From Toxorhynchites rutilus septentrionalis (taxonomy: Eukaryota; Arthropoda; Insecta; Diptera; Culicidae): 64,000 nucleotides of DNA. The position numbers and the translations under genes were made by a program. This document shows positions 19,865-32,088 of this stretch, piece by piece. Numbering within the stretch: the stretch's first letter is position 1; every line of letters starts with the position of its first letter. The stretch lies in assembly GCF_029784135.1 (NCBI RefSeq), contig NC_073746.1, positions 287,071,348 to 287,135,347 on the forward strand, given 5' to 3'. The notes below the pieces were generated by a model. It was not told the origin of the DNA and made no database searches. It saw nothing but the letters and a program-made list of their open reading frames with translations.

Positions 19865-20691
19865 ATAGCATACAGGGTTGCCACCTATTTTTTTTAAATC
19901 AGGAAGAATGAAAATAAAAATCAGGAGAAATCAGGATAATTAATATTGGGTTGTCCAGAAAGTTTGTGCTGATTTTTGGGAAAAAAAGAGCCACATTTTT
20001 GTTTTTGTTTTCAATTTTATATGCACAGTTTTATATCACAATCATTCACGCATTTTTCGTCGAAAACTGTTCAATGCGTTTTTATGCTGTCCCTAGAGTC
20101 GATGTTTGTTTCCCCTTGAGAGGTGATGTAGGGACCCGAACCTGTGATAATCAGAAGGTTCAATATTCGGTTAGTTTGGCTGATGGTATGGACCTATGGC
20201 TCTTGAATCATATATACTTATTATAATCTTTACAGACAAGCTGTCATCGTTGAAGTAAGAAGTGAGAGAAAAAAAAAATGTCGCAACACTACCCTAAATA
20301 TCATTCATCCAATTCTCGTTGACGGCATTGAGCTTCGTGTTCTGTCAATATGAAACGGAAATCATAAATGAAATGATGAATAAAATTTTACTTTTCCGTA
20401 TTGAATATGTATTTTTCGTAATAGGAAATCGGTTCTTAGAAAATTGTGAAAAATGTTGAACAAAAAACTGTATCGGGTAATGATTTTTTATTATAATGAC
20501 AGGCTTTTGTGGTAATATCAAGACATGTATAGACAAATGGTAAATAAGAGTCAGGACAACATTCAGAAAAAATAAAATAATTATTTTAAAAATATAACGA
20601 TTTGAAACTGCTTTCGGGTAAGTTACTTCGAGATTAAATAAACGCTGGGAAATCCTGAAAAATCAGGAAGGTTGGCATCTCTGATAGCATC
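19865..20691. mobile_element. hAT-type miniature element with 8-bp duplication
   Basis: The element spans 19873-20683 (811 bp). Its ends are CAGGGTTGCCACC on the left and, inverted, CAGAGATGCCAACC on the right, each followed by AATCAGGA-type words. ATAGCATA (19865-19872) and ATAGCATC (20684-20691) match at 7 of 8 positions. A mariner-end-like stretch lies inside at 19946. The next element starts immediately after the right duplication. Confidence 0.7.
19946..20025 (+). mobile_element. mariner terminal-repeat-like fragment
   Basis: TTGGGTTGTCCAGAAAGTTT followed by GTGCTGATTTTTGG resembles the 5' terminal repeat of mariner elements. No transposase or opposite end follows, so this is a residual end or a miniature derivative nested in the hAT-type element. 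Confidence 0.45.
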
Positions 20692-22050
20692 TCTATATAT
20701 ATATATATATATATATTTTGGTTTTTTTTGGATTTCTGTCTGTCTAACTGTCTGTCTGTTCAATTCTTATGGACTCGGAAACTACTGAACCGATCAACAT
20801 GAAAATTGGTATGTAGGGGTTTTTGGAGCCGGGGAAGGGGGTACTGCCATACAAATTAAACACAAATCTCTACATTTCTCGAGATTTAACCAAGCAAATG
20901 AAACGAAATTTGGCAGGTGGAGGTTTTAGGGTGCAATAAATGGTTCTATGGTGGTTAGACTCTCCACCCACTTTCCTAAGGGGGGGCTGCCATACAAATG
21001 AAACACAAATTTCTGCATTACTCGAGAGTTAATCAAGCAAATGAAACCAAATTAGGCATATGGAGGTTTTAGGATGCAATAAATGCTTCTATGGTGGTTA
21101 GACACTCCTCCCCACTCCCTAAGATGGGGCTGCCATACAAATGAAACACAAATTTCTGCGTTACTCGAGAAATAATCAAGCAAATGAAACCAAATTAGAC
21201 ATATGGAGGTTTTTGGGTGCAATAAATGTTTCTATGGTGGTCAGACTCTACACCCTCCTCTCTAAGGGGGAGCTGCCATACAAATGAAAGACAAATTTCA
21301 GCATAATTCGAAAACTAATCAATCAAATGGAGCCAGATTTGTCATGCGAATGTTTTAAGGGACACGAAACGTTTTCATGGTACATAGACACCCCTCCTCT
21401 CTCTATGAGGAGAGGGGGGACGGGTTTTTTCTCTGTCATACAAATGAAACATACATCTCTGCATAATTCAAGAACTAATCAAGCAAACTGAACCAAATTT
21501 GGCATGCGGAGGTTTTAGGGGGCAAGAAATATTTCTAAAGTGGTTCAATACTCCTTCCACTTTTCTGAGGAGGGGGGGGGGGGCTGCCATAGAAATAAAA
21601 CACAAATTTCTGCATGACTCGAGAACTAATCAAGCAAATAAGACCAAATTAGGCATATGGAGGTTTTAGGGTACAATAAATGGGGGGTAGCCATACAAAT
21701 GAAACACAAATTACAGGGGGCGTCTTTATTCTATCATATTTTCTGTATAAAATATTTATTCCATGTAACGGAGAAACATGTTATTTGCAAGTGGTTGAAA
21801 AATCTTGAACGAAAATTGTGTCTGAAAATAATTTGATATTATGATTATGATATTATGATGAGTTTTGTTAGAAATACTACGAAGTTTATAGTAAAAGGTA
21901 AATTCAACGGGGTTGATAAGAAGATCAATCAATGAACAGTTCTGCGATTGGACCCATGAACTTGCTCATAGTAAGAAAACATGAATGTTTGAAGGTATTG
22001 ATAACAAAAAACAAATGTTGGGCGGGACGAAGTTTGCCGGGTCAGCTAGT
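20692..22050 (+). mobile_element. Minisatellite-type repeat element, copy B (uninterrupted)
   Basis: The head is a TATATATA run and a TCTGTCTG-type tract, followed by GACTCGGAAACTACTGAACC. Units of 143 bp follow; CTGCCATACAAATGAAACAC begins at about 20987, 21130 and 21273. The tail contains CATGTTATTTGCAAGTGGTT and AACAGTTCTGCGATTGGACC and ends GACGAAGTTTGCCGGGTCAG then CTAGT. The array has five or more units with varying C-rich tracts. It is non-coding, and no inverted terminal repeats were seen. It may be a Helitron-like or mini-me-like element (3' CTAG end), which is inference. Confidence 0.75.
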
Positions 22051-23142
22051 ATATTATACAAATGCTATACCATTATTGGAGAGTAGCGCATGTTCTGTTT
22101 TTTAGAAACTTATTTAATCTAATAAATCGGGGTACCTAAACAAGTGCTGAAAATTAATTTTGGGTGTGTTAGCTAATATATTGAGCTATCATTTGGTGCA
22201 AAAACATTACCATGTAGTTGGTTTTCAGAGATATGAAACATTATCAATATTGCTGTTCGATGCTCGAAATTTTTTCAATACTTTTCCCATAGCTAAAATA
22301 CTGCAACAGTATCACGACGAATGTGGTTTCCAATATTGACTTTGTTAACCGAAAGCGCATTTCACTATCATAACCTACCACCATTATCAAGTCTATAGGC
22401 TATATGCTCGCAACAAACGCATGGTCTTTTCAACTCTTTCGAAAGTCCGGAAAAGAGCGACCTTTGAAAGCATTCCAAACAACTTGCAACCCACCATTAC
22501 ACAAATCACGTTTGCCCCTTCGTATCGATGCTGATATCTCAGCAGAGATGAACTTTGAATGATTTTTTTTGCGGGAGACGAGAAAAAAATTACAAAATGG
22601 AATAGTTTATTCAGATGGAAGCAAATAGAACGAAAATCACTTACTAGTAAATCGATATCCACATTTCTATCCGTGTAGTCATTAATCCGAATATGACTCA
22701 GTACGGTATACACATAAACCGAATTTTACACCGCCTGAGTGTGGTCTACCAGTAGCCTTTTAGGTTCCATGGGATACGATTCCGGAGGAAAGGTAAGCAA
22801 CGATTGGTTTGTCGAGAACTTTCACTTTCCCCAACAACAAAAAATATGCAATCGAGTTTGACTGCCTCTGTAGTGTTGTGTTTTTCCTCTTTCTCTTTCT
22901 TCCACAGCCCCGTTTTCGGGGTGCCTTCTCCAACAACCACTTCCTGGTGCATTGCGTTTTGTATCGCTGTTCATCACATGATGCAACAGGTAACAGAAGA
23001 CGGAATGCCCACCTCCATTGATGCTTCCCAAGTTTCCCGGGTCAATATTCAATGAATAGAGTAGTGCCAAGTGTTTTATTTCCCAAAAGAATGGTTGAAA
23101 ATGCACGTTCATTAATATAAATTGTTCAATACTGTACTTCTT
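22051..23142. other. Unassigned stretch
   Basis: Open frames of 68-106 codons at 22393-23112 overlap one another on both strands and lack motifs. No repeat family was recognised. Confidence 0.35.
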
Positions 23143-23505
23143 TCAAAATTTATGCGAATAACATTGATATTTTTTTTTTTGATAGCAACAGTTGGACATT
23201 ACATAGAATTTATAGAAATACTTAAAATACTTAAAAGAAATACTTGAAATTGTCTTGCATTTTTCAAAAGCTTGTATATACAATACGCCGTTGATTTCTA
23301 GTTCTTCATTCTTCTTCAAGTACTTGGTCAGTGGTTGTGTGAGTTTGGAGTAATCTTTGATAAATCTCCTATGGTAACCTAAGAGACACAAAAATTGTTT
23401 TATTTCTATTTTCGATTTTGGCAGGTTCCATTCTTGAGTATTCTTCAATTTTTCTGAGTTTGGTTTAATTCCTTCTGCAGAAATAATGTGTCCAAAGAGT
23501 TTACA
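23143..23505 (-). pseudogene. Ty3/gypsy reverse transcriptase relic
   Basis: The minus strand reads FGHIISAEGIKPNSEK, then FLCLLGYHRRFIKDYSKLTQ and a PLTKYLKK segment. These are the C-terminal RT landmarks of Ty3/gypsy polyproteins just before RNase H. The frame then runs into low-complexity sequence and a stop at 23143. Upstream RT motifs, including the catalytic YxDD box, are absent. No LTRs were found nearby. A second open minus stretch at about 23690-23862 may belong to the same decayed element but was not identified. Confidence 0.75.
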
Positions 23506-23933
23506 ATCTCACGTCAGATTTCCATTATCCACAGTTGGTTGTTTCATCATATGCCCCACGATTTTATTTTAGTCTCATCATTGCCCTAGATTAATGAAGG
23601 AAGGGATGTGATAACTACTAACTGCAACTTGCCTAATTATTGATTAATTATTTTGGTAAATGGTATCAACTTATCGTTATTTCTAAGGATCAGTTCTCGA
23701 TTTCAGATAAGTCTTCTGTTCTGATCAGAGATTCAATAGTTTCTGAATATATTTCTTCTAATACTTTTATCGGAGAGAAGTAATCTTGACTTTGAAAATT
23801 GTTTACTTCTAGTATTGGTTTCATTCCAGGAGGAAGTGAAGGAAGTATTAGTGCTTTTTAATTTATTCAATCCAGGCTCCATTGGAATGCCTTTGTTTCG
23901 TTTGTTTGTTTACAAACCAGTCACCCTTTAGAC

Positions 23934-24368
23934 TAGATGTAGCTTACAAGCAGTATAAGTGATTTGAAGAGCTTTAACGAGCAGTATCCTTTGCGTGGAA
24001 CGTGATACACAGTACAACATGGCGCACCTTGGTCGAAACCACCCGGAATAGGATATTTGAACTGATTGAGAACTAAAGATGACTCACGAATTAGAAACTT
24101 ATTGTAATTTATGTGAAATTGAAGTTAATTTTGAGTTTTTCCATCTAGATCTAGAGGAGTGAGAGTTTTTCCATCTAGTTTTATACTTATGAAACACTGG
24201 AATTTTGGGTTTTGGAATGTTTCGTTAAAAAAAAAAAGTTCAAAGGGCCAGTCTTGCAAATTTAAATAGTTATTATATTCTTCACTATATACTTTCATTC
24301 GACCGACTTCTTACATATCTCTGGAATTTCAGAACAATGGAGTGGTTCTATAGTTATGAAACGCAGTG
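23934..24368 (+). mobile_element. One arm of the Tc1 foldback family
   Basis: The stretch matches the right arm of the foldback at 38418-39963, from AGCTTACAAGCA to the terminal GAAACGCAGTG, with small indels. It ends at 24368, followed by TA, as expected for a Tc1 end. The opposite end and the transposase are missing. Confidence 0.7.
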
Positions 24369-24404
24369 TATATTTGACCGTTGATGATACCGGTCGTTAT
24401 GTAC

Positions 24405-24970
24405 GGCTAGCTGAATTAGCCACAGCCACAGATCGACTGCCGTTCCAAATACTTCTTGGCAAATTTGTCGACTTTCTTCTTCCGGAACATCCAGGAAGAA
24501 CTTGCCGATGAAAAATTTCGGGCCGAGATCTGCTTGGCGTCCGATTTGATGTACAAACCACTCGCGGTACAGCTTCCTGACGCGGGATTAGGCCACCGTA
24601 TTCAGTTTATATGTTTATGAAGTCCAGCCCGCTTCTTTGCCTACTGGATAAACCGGACGGAAGAATTGATCTTCTTGGCCGAGTCCCTAATCGAAAGGTT
24701 TGGATTACCTTTGAAATAATTCCTCACCACCCTTGCCTTCAAGAGATCGATGATCTTATCTTTTCTTCCGCTGCCAGCTCCCCTTCAACGATCTTGGCAC
24801 CCGAGACGCAGTCAAATGGTCGATTCCCAGCTGTTTCGCAATCCACCTGTGGGACTGTCCTGGATTTCCCACGACCGCGCCCTTAATTTGTTTTGTTAAA
24901 GAACTTCTTGCTTGGAAGCTATCTCGATAACCACTTGACAGATTGTGACGAAATTTTGCACATGTAAACA
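24405..24970 (-). pseudogene. Tc1/mariner (DD37E-like) transposase relic, N-terminal half
   Basis: On the minus strand the sequence reads SHRWIAKQLGIDHLTASRV near the start, a helix-turn-helix. In other frames NPNLSIRDSAKKINSS and KKVDKFAKKYLERQSICG follow. The order matches the N-terminal half of the ITmD37E type found in mosquitoes. Several stops and frameshifts separate these blocks. The catalytic DETY block is missing here but is seen in a separate relic at 37380-37598. Confidence 0.65.
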
Positions 24971-25433
24971 TTACACTTTAAACTAGTTTCACCCGAAAAT
25001 TCATCAATTTTTACCCATGAAACAAAAAATGACACACAAAAGAAAGTGTTGCATTTTTTTCGAGTACAATCTGTAGATAAATATCATTAGTAGCAGCTAG
25101 TTGTTTTAAGGATAGAGTACATTCACGAACTTTCCGTTTCCGTTTCCGTTTCCGTTTGTGCATGTGCTCTTCAACTACCTTCACTTCGCTTTAACACCCT
25201 CTTCATCTTCATCTTTCATTGTCTTCATACACTTTACAAACTCCATATCCGGTCGATTACAATCGTTTTCAATGAACCGGAAGCCTACATTTCCGTTTCC
25301 GAAATGGCATAGGAATACAACAATCGACTTCGGCTGTTCGAGTATTTTCACCCAATATTCATATCGTAGGTGTTTCCCCTCGCTGCTAGCCGCAAACCGG
25401 AAGTCAAAACACGTTTCTATTCAAGTGAGGGTG
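24971..25433. other. Unassigned stretch with a TTTCCG tract
   Basis: Four and a half copies of TTTCCG lie at 25131-25157. The 92-codon plus frame at 25158-25436 starts right after it and has no recognisable motif. No gene is supported. Confidence 0.4.
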
Positions 25434-26559
25434 TAGGGGAACTTTGGGTAAGACGCACCACCATGAAAAATCATGGAAAACGCAGTAATCGGCAGATTTT
25501 TTCTGTGCTTACAACTTCCTTTTTTCATTATAAATACAATTAAAGTATTGTAGCACCAAAAACCACGTCTATCTTCATAAAATAATAATATATTAAAAAT
25601 TGCATGATTTCATGCAAATTTGACCGCTTCTGTCACAAGACTTTTGGGGCATTAAAAACTTATTTAAATTTTACAAACTCCAAAACATACTCAATTGTTA
25701 CCAGAGCTATCAATTGAGTTTGAATAAATAAATGTTGAAAATTCATTTTTTGTATCAAAATGCAATTTTATAATCCATCACATGATGGATTATGGCACAT
25801 CGCTCCAGTATGGAGATTAATAAAAAGTGTGAGTCAGCTCCAGTGTTACCAATTCACTCAGATATTTTCTGCAATTGTTTTATACCCAGATGGTTTCTGA
25901 AAAGCATTTCTGCGATTTCACATATCTTTTCGTGTATTATGTAACAAGAACCAGAACGAACAAAATTATTTCAATGTTTCTGACTACTAAAACCCATCCA
26001 TTATTAAGAATAATTCAAACCTTAGAATCAAAACAAAAACTCATAAATACAAAGGCCATAAATCTGGCAGCACATTTGTGAAGAGCGGCACGTAGCAATA
26101 TATTTATGAACAGCGGCACATATTGATACGCTTGTCAACAAAAAATATAGGATTCAAAATTCTTTGGCGTTTTCGGCGTTTGATAACAAAAATTCGAGAT
26201 CATCTGTTGATTCTAACTGGTAGCAACATAACGGAAGCGGAAGATATAAGCAGCGAATCAAGTGTTATCCAAAATAAACGCTTCGATATCGTTTGACATT
26301 TTGGCTCGTTGTTGTGGTGCGTTTTGGACATGCATATGGGCAACTTGCCTCGCTTATTTGAGAATGGTGTAATATGAATGCGTTCAGAATTCTCGTTATT
26401 TCTGTTGGTTTGCCTATTCGTAATCATTATTGTTCATTTCATTATAAAGAAAACAAACGTGGCTACGTTGTGGATGTGAAGAAACGTTGAAATATGTAGT
26501 AAAAATACATGTTTCATCCTGTTTTGCTTTACAGGGGCGTCTTGCCCGGACTTCCCCTA
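25434..26559. mobile_element. TA-flanked GGGGAA-ended element
   Basis: The element spans 25436-26557 (1122 bp). The left end reads GGGGAACTTTGGGTAAGACG; the right end, inverted, reads GGGGAAGTCCGGGCAAGACG. A TA dinucleotide lies on both sides, consistent with a TA target-site duplication of the Tc1/mariner/mTA type. Internal frames show no transposase. A related element is at 32091-33068. Confidence 0.65.
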
Positions 26560-27830
26560 TGTTATTTCTGGCCAATTGGGAGTAGATTCGCTGCAAAAAA
26601 TTGAGGGTCAGAGCAGAATCATGCGAGGGTAGGTTTAGGGCCACAATTTTTGAAAGGGTCGAAAAATAGGACTTCGGATTCGGCCACTGCTTTCCTCTTT
26701 TTTAACACTCATGAACCACGCCGATCAGTAGAAAACATAGCTAAGAACTTATACTATAGATTTAAATTCTGAAGTTACCAAAAAATAAGAATTTTATGTG
26801 ATGAATTACCATTGGAATTTAGGATATCGGATCAGGGCAGCCCTCCCCTATAGTAATATTGGAAAACAAAATTTCAATGTGTTGTCATCGAAAACGGACC
26901 TCGGAAGTTTTAGCCTCCAGATTTAGAAATGCAATGAGGCAACGAAATAAACATAGTTATATGGTATTTTTTTTTGTAAGGAAATAATTTCTAGAGGTAT
27001 TCTATTATCAAGCAACCATTTATTATGTTTTTCATATTACAATCTTACTGTGCGTCTAACCATACATTACTATTAAATCGACGTATTCGTTTCATTTCTA
27101 CACAATTTAAGTAATAAATATACACACACTCTCATTTGTTCGAGTTTATTTTTGTTACAGGTAATGCACTCAATTGTTTCCTTTCCCTCGCCACACTTCT
27201 TGATCTTGATCCAAATCGTTTGTTCCACTTTGTACGGAATGAGCGAAAGACTTACTAAACGCTAAGCTCGCGTCACTAACATGTATCTCGGCCCTATAAC
27301 TTGTCTTTTCCTCACTTTACAGTAGCGCTTCATGTCACTTTACACCGTACAAATGGGGGTGGAAATTGTCCCTCCCATTCACTAACGCTCAGATTCAATC
27401 TTTTGACATCGTTATTATACACATTCCTCCACTCATGGAGGCGGAATTATCGTTCCTTGCATCACGTGTCATCGGACCGACATCCTCAGGTGCGACTGCC
27501 GGCGTGAGGATAGCTGATTTTGATGAAGACTTAAACACGCTAACTGTGGTAACTTAAACACACATTTTCATGGTAACATTCGTGGTGAACCGTGCGGCGG
27601 CCGAGAAGCTGCACCGCGATTATGGCCATTATTGATAATTTGCGTTGGCATTGCGGTTTAGATGAGCAGATGGGGGAGGTACACACTCACACACATTCAA
27701 AAACACACACACGGAAGCAAAATAAGGACTGGTAATAAATTAAAATAGGCTCGATGAGAAATGCTACTCCTGCCTCCCGTTATGACAGCTGCTTACAAAT
27801 ATTGTTGTGACTCTACTGAAACTCCAATGC
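26560..27830. other. Downstream region of the YGPP gene
   Basis: No separate gene was supported. On the minus strand an AATAAA sits at 27150-27145, about 680 bases after the stop codon, so up to ~0.7 kb here may be 3' UTR. A CA-rich tract lies at 27680-27712. Frames at 27301-27557 (plus) lack motifs. Confidence 0.35.
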
Positions 27831-30100
27831 TTATCGCTTATGGTCTGCCGAGCTCGGCGGGTCTGCTAGAGTTTTTTGACCTTCGGGACTCTTGAGGAAC
27901 ACCGACACCTCGCTGTGATCGATGTTCGGATCATAGGAGGGCTCTTCGGGGCGGAAATTCGTTTGAGGTTGTTCTATCGCCGACAGGATAGACTGCAGAA
28001 GACCTTCGGAGAGGATTTGCTCGTGGGGCGCACCAGATCCGTTTCCGGAACCGACGGGGTCGGCTGACTGGAATTGCAGCTGGTACGAAGCGTGCTTACC
28101 CTGAACCGGAATTGTTACGCTTTGTGATCTTTGGGCAGAAACCAGTTCGAGGCCGTTGAGGCCTCCAGTTAGGCCGGGTAGACTAGCGGTGGCGATGGAC
28201 TCGCTGCCCTGCAGCTGATGACTGCTGTAGCTATCCCCGGAAGCCGGTGGAGCGTAGCTGTCGTGAATATGTTCGGTGCTGTGAATTTCGCTTATAAGTC
28301 CCGAGGCTTGCTGGATAAAGCTTCCCTCCAGTTGATTATTGCTGTGGACTTCATTGATCGACCCGGACGGTGGAGGCCCGTAGCTGGTGTCAATATTGTT
28401 CGAATACTCGGTGCCGAACGACGAAGATGACTGGGATCCGGTTGTACTATAGTAAGATAAGGAGGACTGTGAATCACCGCCGTTCGATTGTAACTCGGGA
28501 CCGTGTCCACAGTCATTGGCGACAGCAATGATTGTTTGTTGTTCCTGGTGACGTGGCTGCTGGATTTGGGGCAATGCTTCTGGTAGATGGTGCTGGATCA
28601 GGAAAGGCTGCGGTGGATTTTCGGATGGGAGACTGTTGATATGCGGGACGGTTTGGTACGATGAGGCATCCCCAGTGGTTGGCGGTGGGAGATACACATC
28701 ACCTGCGTAGTTTGGTTTGGTTCCAAAGTTGTCCAGATGTTCAACGGTATTACCAATGGATTCGATCAGACCCTGTGGGACTGGAGGACGATACACGATA
28801 GGTTGTCGAGGTGGTGACACTGGTCCTGACCATGGTTTGAGGTTACCGCTGACGCTTCCATGAGATATGGCTAGGCCATGTGATATGGGTCCAGGTCGGT
28901 GCGGAGCTCCGTGGAAGGATGGTGGTGGCAACTGAAACTTGGGTGGGCCATGTGGTGGACCTGGTTTGAAGAACGATGGCCTGTATTTGTTCGGAGCATA
29001 GGAATCGACAGGTGGGGCTGAGTAAGAGTCTGTGATGACGTTCGAATGAATCTGTGGGTGAGAGTTTAGAAAGATTTTTGACTCTTGAATTGGTTAACAC
29101 GTGATATTTAACATACTTCAAGACTGTTTCCCTTGCCAAAATCCAATTCATGATGAAGATCGTTGTTGAATGATGGGCCCGGCTCTATGTGAGGCAACTG
29201 AAGGCCAATGTCCAGCGAAGAGCTCTGCTGATGGTTGGCAAGGAAATCACCACTTGGCGGGGGTCCGTAAGACGATTCTGGGGCGTGAATCTCTAGGTGG
29301 CTGGTAGTCTGAACTGCTGGTCCAGCGATTGGCTTCCACCCATCGCATTTGATTTCTGGTGGAGTTGGTGGTAGGTGGGATGCACCCTGGTGGTGACCAA
29401 ATGACTGTTGCACCGCGAAGACCGTTTTCTGTGGACCGAACACATTCTTTTGGGGACCGAAAATTTGCTTGGGAGGACCGTACACTGGTTTAGGACCCAG
29501 CTGGGGTAGGGACGGGCCTCCGAACGTTGGTTTCTGTAGATACGAGTGTAAATTTTGTTACGAGTTATATTGAAAATGAAAAAAAATCATGCTTACCGGG
29601 AAAGAGTGAGCCGGTGGTCCATAAACTTGCTTCGGGGGAGGCCCGTGATGATGGGCTTGCTCACCTCCAAAACCGATGGAAGAGAAAAGTGACTCGAACA
29701 GGGAGGACTGCTTCCTTGGTGGAGCTGAATGGTGCGGATGATGCGGTGGACCGTACACTGGCTTTGGGGGATGATGAAATGATGGTTTGGGTATGTGCGG
29801 TGGTCCGTATTCGATATTGATCTTCGGGGGACCAAAGTTTTGAACCGGAACACCATATTCCTTGCTGGGACCGTGCGGTGCCGGCGGTGGAATATCTGGC
29901 GGGGGCGGCGGATAATGCGCTACGGCTGGTGTTCCGTAAACCGCAACAGGGAGCTCACCTAGAGAGAATGCCGGCGATGAGGGCGGTAATCCATACGTGT
30001 CGGCGATGGGTGCCTCGCGACGCTGTGCTTCACTATTGACGACCCCTTGCGTTGTCGTAGCGAGCGCCAATGCGCAAATGAGCAATGCTGACGGTCGCAG
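27831..30100 (-). CDS. Secreted proline-rich YGPP-repeat protein (cuticle-like), 3 visible exons
   Basis: This is the only host gene I can support. The coding exons on the minus strand are 30100-29597, 29533-29117 and 29051-27831, the last including the TAA at 27833-27831. Introns of 63 and 65 bp have donors GTAAGC and GTATGT and CAG acceptors, and all junctions are in phase 0. The visible part encodes about 713 residues. It opens with a hydrophobic stretch SALLICALALATTTQG, the core of a signal peptide. Repeated KPVYGPP, IFGPQ and SYGPPPSG words follow, with Pro/His-rich and Gln/Ser-rich regions, and a less repetitive C-terminal part containing HASYQLQFQS and LLQSILSAIEQPQ. Cysteines are very few. 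Such proteins are usually extracellular, often cuticular; the exact family is not recognised. A TTTTGCTTCTTCTCCCTTACAG-like tract (pyrimidines then CAG) ends at 30101, so an upstream exon probably supplies the ATG. Alternatively the in-frame ATG at 30148 is used, giving 729 residues. Confidence 0.82.
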
Positions 30101-30718
30101 CTGTAAGGGAGAAGAAGCAAAATCGTACGGTTCATGTTGTGTTTTCATTTTTGCATGCTGGCGTGTGCCTGTTGATTGGAATCGGTAGGTGCCACTCCTT
30201 CGCCGAGAGATTAATTTATCATTTAGTTCCGCTTTGTAGTGCAACGATTGGATGCAATGAATGTCGATACTGGACAAGGATTACTTGTGGTTTGGTTTGA
30301 TGTTATCGAATCTCAAGCCTAATGGTTTGCTTCCGGAAATAGATATATTTACAGCTGATTAATTCATAATATAATACATGAAATTTCCATTGAATAGAGT
30401 ATATATTAATGAGCCCTACAATATATGTTAGAAAATACCATGATTTCGCTATCACAGTGAAGCTAGTTCATTCTGTGAATACAATCGAAACAGAAAATGC
30501 TTTGAGTATATGAGAGTTTACGTCTGAATTATCGCCATTCAAATGTAATATTACTGACTTCTTTACGTGTAATGAGACACATCGCTCCTCATTACAGAAC
30601 AGTGAATGGTGCAATATGAGGCAATATGAGTATAACCGAATAACAGGGTGGAATTGACGAATCTACGTTAAATTTACCATCAAATGGCGTACAAATAAAA
30701 TGTTGGTTTTTGGTTTTT
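30101..30718. other. Probable intron or 5' region of the YGPP gene
   Basis: A pyrimidine-rich tract and CAG lie immediately upstream of 30100 on the minus strand, which looks like a 3' splice site. The frame remains open to 30277, but residues encoded there look non-coding in composition. No first exon or promoter could be located within the window. Confidence 0.4.
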
Positions 30719-31250
30719 GACGTAGAACTACGTCTTTCATTGAGGGTGCCAAATCAGAAAATAGGTAACGTTTTTATGAAAAAGAGAGTTAACGTCAATA
30801 TCTATTTTGTTTGGCGATTTACATACCAAACGAATCGGAAATTCTCTAAGATTTGTTTGTGGTGCTATATATTACACTCCCCTGGTGTGTGAATGGTTTA
30901 AATTGATGAAAACTAGAAGCATTTCCACTTTCCCATACATTTGTTCTGCTCATTTGTGAGCTTCCCTACTCCAGCCATCAATAACGAGCACCTTATCGGC
31001 GATCATCGTAGGGGAACGTCATCATTCTTTGTGTGGACACCGACTGGACAACATCGTTGCTGGACGAGCTGAACAACGAGGTATCGAGTGCCTTTCTCAA
31101 GGCAATGAGGGTGGAGGTGTAGTGCAGGTGTAGAGTAAAGTTTTTCAGGGACCTTTCTCAAGGCTAGAGACGAATGAACTGAAAAAGTTTAAAGTCTCTA
31201 TAATCAAAAACCGAACGGGAACGAATCGGAGAGGAATGATTTAAAGTCTC
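30719..31250 (+). repeat. GACGTAG-family repeat, short-interior form
   Basis: It begins GACGTAGAACTACGTC and shares about 230 bases with the copies at 4226-4850, 5111 and 61309. It then follows the short-interior form, including the CTCAAGGCAATG and GACGAATGAACTGAA words. The right boundary is uncertain. No coding potential was recognised. Confidence 0.6.
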
Positions 31251-32088
31251 CGTGAACAAAGGAAAGAAGAAGATGATTAAGAACGAAGGGGAATATTCCT
31301 TGTTTTGCGTCATCAAATGTTTTCGTTTCGGATTGAGCTGTGGACGCGATCAAATTACTTACTCGCTGGTGTCTCTGGCATTGCAATCATTACATTAAAC
31401 TGACGCCACTCCATTCCATTTCTGAACTACAGAATTAAGTGGGGAATCATCAAACTAGGCTATCATCGGTTCACCAAGGAAATAATTGCTCTGGAATTTT
31501 GTGTGTGATTTGGTGTCGCATGACAGTAGCAAAACTATCTCCACCAAGGATGAAAGCTAGGCTAATCGAGATCGGAAATATTAATAGAAAAGGCTTCCGT
31601 TGAGAAGAGCGCAAAGCGAAGATAAGTGTGTGTATATTTAGTTGCTTCAAGCCATTAGTATATGGTAATATTGTGTGCTTACGTGCGTGCTTCATAACCC
31701 GTATGTACAAATAGCATCTTCGACACGCTGAAACCCCATTTGTATCTGCTCCCGTGTGTATTGGCCCTGTCGCGATGCAATAATCACCTAATATTTTGAT
31801 GCTACGATGGACGATTGATTGATGGTGCTAATTGTGCAACCGCGATTATTAATATGAACAAAGAGGAAGGTAGCAGAAGAAGAGTATTTGCGTTAAGGTA
31901 TGAATAATGGATCTCTTTTGAGGCAAATATTCAGACTTTTTTATTAACAGTTCGGATGAAAAGTTCATATGGTTGACGTATGAATGGCGCCTCTTGCCAA
32001 AATCTACTTGACTATCACAAAGGACCATCTTTCAGTGGATACGTTTCGAAATTAGACAGCAATCGGTCGATTGGTTCGTGAGTTAGAT
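31251..32088. other. Unassigned stretch
   Basis: No gene, repeat unit or RNA could be supported. The minus frames at 31204-31386 and 31471-31710 have no recognisable motif. Confidence 0.4.

Noticed and set aside
20950..21700. CRISPR-like array
   Set aside because: The repeats are ~143 bp, degenerate and without unique spacers; this is a minisatellite in an animal genome.
22804..23112. Secreted small protein
   Set aside because: A hydrophobic plus frame exists, but three overlapping frames are open at once and none has further support.
23690..23862. Second gypsy-derived coding block
   Set aside because: A 55-codon minus frame (LPSLPPGMKPILEVNNF) looks coding-like, but I recognise no gypsy domain in it.
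29527..30300. Plus-strand frames opposite the YGPP gene
   Set aside because: They are shadows of the proline-rich exons; splice sites and repeats support the minus strand.
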